A stretch of 11,892 nucleotides of DNA from BS750m-G57 sp964392945 (lineage in GTDB: Bacteria > Planctomycetota > Phycisphaerae > SM23-33): NCBI GenBank assembly GCA_964392945.1, contig CAYMSH010000196.1, forward strand, positions 1 to 11,892. The letters are read 5' to 3'. Within the stretch, counting starts at the first letter, position 1. Every line of letters begins with the position of its first letter. Positions 1 to 5,187 of this stretch are shown here, one piece after another. The position numbers and the translations under genes were made by a program. The notes beneath the pieces were generated by a model. It was not told the origin of the DNA and searched no databases. It saw only the letters and a list, made by a program, of their open reading frames with translations.

Positions 1-85
1 AGCACATGCCCAGGAAGTTCGTCAGCAGTATGTTGCTGGTGAATATCGACGCGATCAGGATTGCCCAGGGTGATATATCGCTCAT
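1..85 (-). CDS. nqrE: Na+-translocating NADH:quinone reductase subunit E, N-terminal fragment
   Basis: Only the first 28 codons are inside the window; the gene runs off the left edge. NqrE is a six-helix membrane subunit of the sodium-pumping NADH:quinone reductase and pairs with NqrD around an intramembrane iron-sulfur centre. The visible residues include SIFTSNILLTNFLGMC. The SIFxxN...FLGMC pattern matches NqrE (RnfA usually has FLGLC), and Cys28 corresponds to the conserved cluster-ligand cysteine of this family. The ATG shares four bases (ATGA) with the nqrD stop, so translation is probably coupled. Identity rests on a short stretch plus operon position. NqrF, the NADH/FAD subunit, would be expected further left, outside the window. 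Confidence 0.85.
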   Translation of the reverse strand, partial: MSDISPWAILIASIFTSNILLTNFLGMC

Positions 86-762
86 GCTGCGGCCTCCTTG
101 TCCGGATCGTTAGCTCCGCTGAGCCAGTTGTACAGTGCGATCAGGAATCCAAGCGTGATAAAGGCGCCAGGGGCGAGGATCATCACTACGTTCTGCGGAT
201 ACCATCCGCCTTTTGCGACTGTTTCCATGACCGTAATGCCGAAGAGCTGTCCTGCGCCGAACAACTCGCGGAAGAATCCGACGGCACAGAGGACCACGGT
301 GTAGCCGATGCCGTTGGCCAGACCGTCAAGCATTGAGACAACCGGCGGGTTCTGCAGTGCAAATGCTTCGGCCCGGCCCATTACGATGCAGTTTGTGATG
401 ATCAGGCCTACATACGGTCCCAACTGCTCGGACATCTCAAAGTAGAACGCCTTGAGCAGCAGGTCGAATATGATTACGAACGTTGCGATGATCGCCACTT
501 CGGCGATCATCCTGATCCGGCGGGGCGTAATGTCTCGCAGCAGCGAGACAAGCAGATTCGATCCCACGCAGACGAACGTCAACGCGATGCTCATCACCAG
601 CGAGTTCATCAGCGTGGTGGTGACCGCCAGCGCCGAGCATATGCCCAGGACCTGGATCGCTACGGGGTTGGTGATCCAGACGCCCGCTTTGAGGGTTTCC
701 ATGCCCTTGCCGCAGCACGGTCCGCCAGTGCATCCGCCGATCTGTGGAGAGCTATCTGACAT
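82..762 (-). CDS. nqrD: Na+-translocating NADH:quinone reductase subunit D
   Basis: This is an integral membrane subunit of the sodium pump, 226 residues with about six hydrophobic helices. Residues 32-48 (NPVAIQVLGICSALAVT) and 120-134 (LIITNCIVMGRAEAF), followed by GFFRELFG and GGWYPQN, are NqrD signatures; RsxE/RnfE differs at several of these places. Cys42 and Cys125 are 83 residues apart, the same spacing as the two cluster-ligand cysteines I recall for Vibrio NqrD (29 and 112). I chose the ATG at 762 because GGAGG lies six bases before it; an in-frame ATG at 792 adds ten residues but lacks that support and lies deep inside nqrC. The first 11 bases overlap nqrC. Unusual feature: about a dozen extra N-terminal residues containing CTGGPCC (Cys11, Cys16, Cys17). 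Confidence 0.95.
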   Translation of the reverse strand: MSDSSPQIGGCTGGPCCGKGMETLKAGVWITNPVAIQVLGICSALAVTTTLMNSLVMSIALTFVCVGSNLLVSLLRDITPRRIRMIAEVAIIATFVIIFDLLLKAFYFEMSEQLGPYVGLIITNCIVMGRAEAFALQNPPVVSMLDGLANGIGYTVVLCAVGFFRELFGAGQLFGITVMETVAKGGWYPQNVVMILAPGAFITLGFLIALYNWLSGANDPDKEAAA

Positions 763-1387
763 AGGACACCTCCGCTGATTCGGTTTGTGCAATCTTCTCT
801 ATGAGTTTGTTAAGCATGTCCTTAACCTTGCCGCTTGTTATTGTGGCTCCGGTTATAGCGTCTACTTCGTTGGCCCCGGAATGCGTTCCGGCGGGCTTCA
901 TCAGCAGGCCGGGCTTGCCGGCGGCGTCGTAGATGCTCTTGCCGCGGAAACCGTCCTGGAAAGGCGCGTCGGCTATCTTGGCGCCCAGGCCGGGGGTTTC
1001 CTCTTGCTCGTAGAACGTTATTCGATGAATGGTCTTCATGTCCGACTTGAGGCAGAGCAGGCCTTTGACCTGCTTCCACATGCCTTCGCCTTCGAACTGG
1101 ATCGCGATCAGCTTTCCGTCGTCGCTGACGTAGACGTTCTCGACGTCGTAGAGTTTGGCCTTGTCCGGAGCGGTCTTGACCTTCTGGACCTGGATCTTGA
1201 CGATCTCTTCGGCCGACGCTCCGGCATCGAAGTCGATGTCGAGGACCTTCATGATCTCGCGGGCCTTCTTGGCCTTCTTGTTGTTCTCGTATGCGGTCTT
1301 GGTCAGTTCGTTGATCGCCGTCAACGCGATCGCACAAACAAGCGCCAGCACCGCGGCGTATGCTACTGTGTAAAGGTTACTTTTCAT
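752..1387 (-). CDS. nqrC: Na+-translocating NADH:quinone reductase subunit C (covalent FMN subunit)
   Basis: This 211-residue flavoprotein passes electrons within the pump on the outer face of the membrane. One hydrophobic helix (about residues 6-26) anchors it, and the remainder should be periplasmic. The flavin attachment motif DAITGAT (176-182) fits the Dxx(S/T)GAT consensus recognised by the flavin transferase ApbE, making Thr182 the expected phosphoester-linked FMN site. ETPGLGAKI (130-138) is also typical of the NqrC/RnfG family. The protein is shorter than Vibrio NqrC (about 257 residues), nearer to RnfG length, so the C versus G assignment depends partly on its neighbours. The ATG at 1387 follows an AGGGGG ribosome binding site and overlaps the nqrB end by 11 bases. 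No apbE gene is visible in the window. Confidence 0.9.
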   Translation of the reverse strand: MKSNLYTVAYAAVLALVCAIALTAINELTKTAYENNKKAKKAREIMKVLDIDFDAGASAEEIVKIQVQKVKTAPDKAKLYDVENVYVSDDGKLIAIQFEGEGMWKQVKGLLCLKSDMKTIHRITFYEQEETPGLGAKIADAPFQDGFRGKSIYDAAGKPGLLMKPAGTHSGANEVDAITGATITSGKVKDMLNKLIEKIAQTESAEVSYVR

Positions 1388-2432
1388 TTCGCAACCCCCT
1401 TACGTGCAGTGCGACAAACACTTCATCGATTATCGGGGCGAACATGTTGCCGGCCAGGATCGCAAACATCATGCCCTCGAATAGCGGCGTTTTCAGCCGT
1501 ATCAGGGCGGTTGCTATTCCGATCAGGGCGCCGTATACGAATTTGCCGCCGTTTGTTATCGGTCCGGACACCGGGTCGGTCGCCATGAAGAACGTACCCA
1601 GCAGCAGTCCGCCGGCCAGGTAGTGGAACACTATCAGGTTCGCATCGCCATCGACGAGAACCGCTGTCATCACGCCGAACGAGACGAGAATGGAAACGAT
1701 CGTTCGCCAACTGGCCACACCGAACAGCATCAGCAGCACGCCGCCAAAGATCAGGGCCAGGGCCGATGTCTCGCCGCCGCAGCCGAGCGTGTTGCCGAAC
1801 AGCAGTTGGGTTATCGGGGTAATCTCAGGCGTCTCGGCGGCCGCTTTGAACAGCGGGGTGGCTTGCGAGACCGCATCGACAGCGACCTCCTCGTATTGGA
1901 AGAGCCTTCCGAAGAAACCGCTTCCCGGCTGGATCCATGCTCCGCCCATTTCCCCGCCGTAACTCAACAGCAGGAAGCATCTTCCCACCAGTGCGGGGTT
2001 AAAGAGGTTTCTTCCGGTTCCGCCGAATATTTCCTTGCCGACCAGCACGCCGAAGACTACGCCGAGGGCGACCATCCACAGGGGCAGACCGGGGGGGAGT
2101 ATCAACGGGAACAGCAGTCCGGTGACTAAGAAGCCTTCGTTGATCTCTTCTCGGCGAATAACCGCAAAGAGCACTTCGACGGCTCCGCCGGCCATGTACG
2201 AAACGGCGATCACCGGCAGCATTCGCCATCCGAAGAAGTAGAACGATGCGAACGTCGCGGGCAGCAGGGCGATGATCACCATCGACATGTACCGCTTGAC
2301 GTCCAACGGGTCGCGTGCGTGCGGAGCGAGTTTGGTCTGGGTCAGCGGGTTGCGTACAAATGCATCGCCAGCGTTAAACAACGGGCTCAGCAGGCCTTCT
2401 TTTTTAGGTTTTTCAGGGGCGTTGGAGCTCAT
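1377..2432 (-). CDS. nqrB: Na+-translocating NADH:quinone reductase subunit B (covalent FMN membrane subunit)
   Basis: This 351-residue, multi-helix membrane subunit is thought to form the sodium channel and to carry a covalent FMN. HARDPLDVKRYM (38-49) matches the N-terminal NqrB signature. It is followed by GFLVTGLLFPLILPPGLPLW (100-119), VGKEIFGGTGRNLFNPAL (131-148) and FMATDPVSGP (282-291), all family hallmarks. The flavinylation site reads DAVSQAT (186-192), so Thr192 is the expected FMN-bearing residue; the usual glycine is Gln190. It is shorter than proteobacterial NqrB (about 410 residues), mainly at the N terminus. The ATG follows a GGGGAGG ribosome binding site and shares ATGA with the nqrA stop. 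It overlaps nqrC by 11 bases at its end. Confidence 0.94.
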   Translation of the reverse strand: MSSNAPEKPKKEGLLSPLFNAGDAFVRNPLTQTKLAPHARDPLDVKRYMSMVIIALLPATFASFYFFGWRMLPVIAVSYMAGGAVEVLFAVIRREEINEGFLVTGLLFPLILPPGLPLWMVALGVVFGVLVGKEIFGGTGRNLFNPALVGRCFLLLSYGGEMGGAWIQPGSGFFGRLFQYEEVAVDAVSQATPLFKAAAETPEITPITQLLFGNTLGCGGETSALALIFGGVLLMLFGVASWRTIVSILVSFGVMTAVLVDGDANLIVFHYLAGGLLLGTFFMATDPVSGPITNGGKFVYGALIGIATALIRLKTPLFEGMMFAILAGNMFAPIIDEVFVALHVRGLRNEK

Positions 2433-3871
2433 GCCTCATCCTCCCCTTGTGTTTCTTCGGTTCCGGGCTCAGTGTTCGGTTCGAGTTCCTGTTCGGGCTC
2501 CGGCTCGCCGAGTTCTTCGGCGATCTGGGCCTTGGCCTTGACCATTTCATCGTACAGGTCGATCTTCGACGGGCAAACGTACGAGCACAGACCGCATTCG
2601 ACGCAGAGGTCCGTTCTAAGACGCTGGGCCTGTTCGAGTTCATCGCTGAACATATACTTGTGTATGGCGTTGGGCATGATCCCGGCCGGGCAGACGCTTA
2701 CGCACTGACCGCAAACGACGCAGGGGCGACCCTCGCCGCGAAGCGACGTGCTGAGATTCTCGGCAAACGAACCCTTGAAGAAGCTCGTGAAGCATTTGCT
2801 GAACGATCGCCTGTCGCCGCCGGGGCGGAGCCAGCCGAACCACTCGCGTTTGATCGGGGTCTCCAGCACGGTAAGTCCGCAGCATTCGGCATCGACGCCT
2901 GCGCACTCGTCGGTGATCTGATAACCGGTGAGAATTCCGCCGCTGATAACGCGTATATCCTCGTCGCGGGTCAGGCGTCCGGCCAGGAGCTGGTCGATCG
3001 GGAATCCGACCTGGACTTCCAGATGCTTGGGCTCCTGGACCACAGGACCGGCCAGTGAGATTGTTCGAGTCGTACTGGGCCGCTCGTAAGTCAGGGCCTG
3101 ATCGAAAGCCATCATGCCGGCGGCGGAAATGTACCAGACATTTTCATCGCCCTGGTCAAACAGGCCCAGTTCCCTGGCCAGCAGGGTTTTGTTGTCGAAC
3201 GGATACCGCATTTGCAGCGGCACTTCCGACAGTTTTAACCAGGCGTGTCCTCGGATGGACTCCTGGATGCTCTGGGCCAGATCGACTTTGACGTCGGGAA
3301 GCACCAGGTGAATCGCTTGGTACTCAAGCAGCGACTGGAGATGCTCCAATCCGCGTACGAGCTCATTTATGCGAGCCCCGAAGACAACGTTTCCTCTGGC
3401 GACGAACGGCTCGAGATGCACTATCGAGACTACGACTGCACTTGGCGCCGCCTCGGGGTCTGCTACTTTGTGCGTTCGAGCGTTTCTGACAAACTGCCAT
3501 GCTCCCAGTTCAAGAAGCTTTCGGCGTTTCTCGGCCGCCTGGCCCGGATCGTACGGCACGTGGGTCGGGGCTTTCGGATCGGGTGTCGGATCAGAAGGGC
3601 AGTTCAGATTCTCCAGAACGATATGTCCGGCAAGCTCCTCCAGACGCACCACACCGCCGCACGGGGCCAGCAGGGGTACCGAGAAGTTGTCCGGATCGAT
3701 CGCCAGTATCTGTGCCGCAGTGACGTTGTCGCCTTCTGCGACGCGCAACTCACTAAAGTGCAAATACTTGCTGCAAAGGGGAATATGCAGCTTCTCTGGC
3801 GGAGGGACCTTCTCAAGATCATGAGAAGGGCTGCCCATGAGATTCACGTTATAGCCGCCTCTTGGCTTCAT
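2429..3871 (-). CDS. nqrA: NqrA-like subunit with RnfC-type double [4Fe-4S] C-terminal domain
   Basis: First gene of the pump operon, 480 residues, cytoplasmic. Its body resembles NqrA: NVWYISAAGMMAFDQAL (244-260), RTISLAGPVVQEPKHLEVQVG (269-289), RVISGGILTG (307-316) and REWFGWLRPG (342-351). The N-terminal barrel-sandwich region (about 20-90) has the PxPEKLxIPL and EGDxV patterns shared by NqrA and RnfC. I see no RnfC-type glycine-rich NADH/FMN motif (GGAGFPT). The C-terminal part carries two complete ferredoxin motifs, Cys384/387/390/394-Pro and Cys423/426/429/433-Pro, as in RnfC. Proteobacterial NqrA retains only a degenerate trace there. The protein ends in an acidic Glu/Pro tail (455-480). 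An AGGAGA site lies ten bases before the ATG. It could be annotated RnfC by motif searches, but the B-E partners are NQR-type. Confidence 0.85.
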   Translation of the reverse strand: MKPRGGYNVNLMGSPSHDLEKVPPPEKLHIPLCSKYLHFSELRVAEGDNVTAAQILAIDPDNFSVPLLAPCGGVVRLEELAGHIVLENLNCPSDPTPDPKAPTHVPYDPGQAAEKRRKLLELGAWQFVRNARTHKVADPEAAPSAVVVSIVHLEPFVARGNVVFGARINELVRGLEHLQSLLEYQAIHLVLPDVKVDLAQSIQESIRGHAWLKLSEVPLQMRYPFDNKTLLARELGLFDQGDENVWYISAAGMMAFDQALTYERPSTTRTISLAGPVVQEPKHLEVQVGFPIDQLLAGRLTRDEDIRVISGGILTGYQITDECAGVDAECCGLTVLETPIKREWFGWLRPGGDRRSFSKCFTSFFKGSFAENLSTSLRGEGRPCVVCGQCVSVCPAGIMPNAIHKYMFSDELEQAQRLRTDLCVECGLCSYVCPSKIDLYDEMVKAKAQIAEELGEPEPEQELEPNTEPGTEETQGEDEA

Positions 3872-3948
3872 GCGAGTGTGTTCTCCTGTACGAATTGCAC
3901 TGGGCCAATCGATTGCGGCGACACCGGGCGAATCTGTCGCTCGGCTCT

Positions 3949-4008
3949 GTTATAGTGTCGCGAGTACTCGTTGGACTGCTTATTCGTTCGGATTCTTCTG
4001 TACATCAA
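3949..4008 (-). promoter_or_regulatory. Candidate promoter region for nqrA operon, with 10-bp palindrome
   Basis: The 270-base gap between nqrA and the prenyl synthase gene (3872-4141) holds no credible gene. Read on the minus strand it offers two weak sigma70-like candidates. One has -10 TATAAC at 3954-3949 with no good -35. The other has TTGATG at 4008-4003, an 18-base spacer, and AATAAG at 3984-3979. A perfect palindrome CGAGTACTCG sits at 3961-3970, immediately upstream of TATAAC, where a repressor could block RNA polymerase. I see no terminator between the prenyl synthase stop and this region, so read-through is also possible. Confidence 0.3.
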
Positions 4009-4141
4009 ACGTTACTTACGATTAGGCCTATCATCGAGCGCTCACAGGCGCGACGAGAGGCGAACAATCTATCACATACACGCGACGAATGCCACCGTGT
4101 TTTTGCTGCGATTCATCTTGTTTTGGCGGGATCCGGCCGGT

Positions 4142-5065
4142 TCAAGTCAGCGAATCGGCCCGGACGATCAGGTCCTGCTTCAGTAGTTTGCCGAAGATCG
4201 GTTGAATGTCCTGCATGAGGTAGCTTCTGCAGGCCTGTTCGGCTTGAGGCCACTGGGCCAGAAGTCCGACGGCCGATTCGCACAGGTCATGGACCTCACG
4301 TCGCAGTTGATCTTGTGCCTCCGGGGTGTCGCATGCGAGCGTGAATTTTCCTCTCTGTTGGTCTGTTCCGAGTGTTTTCCCCGCGCTGCTTTCGTCTCCG
4401 ATTCTGTCCAGGAGATCATCGGCCAACTGGTATGCGGTTCCTATCAGGTATCCCGCCTCCTCCAGGGCATTGGACATGGCCTGGTCTTTCTCACCGCAAA
4501 CAGCGGCGACAAATGCGAAGAGCGGACCAGTTTTGCCCCGGGCCATTGCCAGGCATGTGGGCTTGTCCAGCGTGCTTCCGCGGAGCATTTCGCCTTTGGC
4601 TTCGGCGGTGATAACTTCCTTGAGTTTGGCTAGAAACTCAGTGAGGTGTTCGCCCCGGCCGGTTTCCATGACCAGTTCCATCGCCTCGCACAGGAGCAGA
4701 TCGCCGATCAGCACCGCCGCCGAGGGACTTGTCACACGCCACATCGCCGGCAGGCCTCTGCGCGTGTCGGCGTTGTCGATAACGTCGTCGTGGCATAGGC
4801 TGGCGGTGTGGGCAAGTTCTATAGCGGCCGAGAGTTTCGCGGCATCCGACCAGTCAGCGCTGCAGATTCCCTGTTGAACGAGCCTGCCGGCCAGGCGGGA
4901 TCGCAGCATTTTCCCGGGCATCATCTGGCTGACGTCAACATCGATGAGACTGGACGCCAGTTCATTTACACGCGCAACGATAGTATCGTGCACGCTGGCG
5001 AGAAAGTCATCGATGTTCGGTGAAGTCATTACGGTAAATCCGATCTTTTCTGTTCGGTATAGCAT
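4142..5065 (-). CDS. trans-Polyprenyl diphosphate synthase (isoprenoid chain elongation)
   Basis: This 307-residue soluble, all-helical class I prenyltransferase condenses isopentenyl diphosphate units onto an allylic diphosphate. The first Asp-rich motif is DDVID (93-97) within LCHDDVIDNADTRRGLP. The second is DDLLD (216-220) within YQLADDLLD, followed by GKTLGTDQQRGKFTL (229-243). GKMLRSRLAG (51-60) corresponds to the conserved GKxxRP-like substrate loop. The residues four and five positions before the first motif are small (Ser89, Ala88), as in long-chain synthases, rather than the aromatic residues of farnesyl synthases. A quinone side-chain role is therefore plausible, and it fits the downstream quinone reductase. 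That role is inferred, as is chain length. The ATG at 5065 is supported by AGGAG seven bases upstream; the in-frame ATG at 5029 has no such site. Confidence 0.88.
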   Translation of the reverse strand: MLYRTEKIGFTVMTSPNIDDFLASVHDTIVARVNELASSLIDVDVSQMMPGKMLRSRLAGRLVQQGICSADWSDAAKLSAAIELAHTASLCHDDVIDNADTRRGLPAMWRVTSPSAAVLIGDLLLCEAMELVMETGRGEHLTEFLAKLKEVITAEAKGEMLRGSTLDKPTCLAMARGKTGPLFAFVAAVCGEKDQAMSNALEEAGYLIGTAYQLADDLLDRIGDESSAGKTLGTDQQRGKFTLACDTPEAQDQLRREVHDLCESAVGLLAQWPQAEQACRSYLMQDIQPIFGKLLKQDLIVRADSLT

Positions 5066-5130
5066 CGACCCGCTCCTGTATGCATGACGAGCGGGGCGAC
5101 AGTATTTCCAGCGGTTTTCAGGGGCCGAGC

Positions 5131-5159
5131 ATTTTATGCGTATTATGTCGGTCCGTCAA
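5131..5159 (-). promoter_or_regulatory. Sigma70-type promoter for the prenyl synthase gene
   Basis: On the minus strand, TTGACG (5159-5154) and TAAAAT (5136-5131) are separated by exactly 17 bases, each matching the sigma70 consensus at five of six positions. Transcription would start near 5124, giving a leader of about 60 bases to the ATG at 5065. This is the best promoter in the window. It may also drive nqrABCDE by read-through, since no terminator is seen between the genes. Confidence 0.65.
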
Positions 5160-5161
5160 GC

Positions 5162-5187
5162 GCCAATGAGTGGAAACCCGCATTGGC
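5162..5187 (-). terminator. Stem-loop directly after the heme-protein stop codon
   Basis: GCCAATG (5162-5168) and CATTGGC (5181-5187) form a perfect 7-bp stem with a 12-base loop. It begins at the last base of the heme-protein stop codon and ends just before the -35 of the next promoter. No T tract follows, so it is not a classical intrinsic terminator. It could mark a transcript 3' end or insulate the next promoter. Confidence 0.35.

Noticed and set aside
1..3871. Calling the operon rnfCDGEA
   Set aside because: Ferredoxin motifs in the first gene suggest Rnf, but the D, E and B subunits carry NQR-type sequences (NPVAIQVLGICSALAVTT, GGWYPQN, HARDPLDVKRYM, FLGMC) and the first gene's body matches NqrA.
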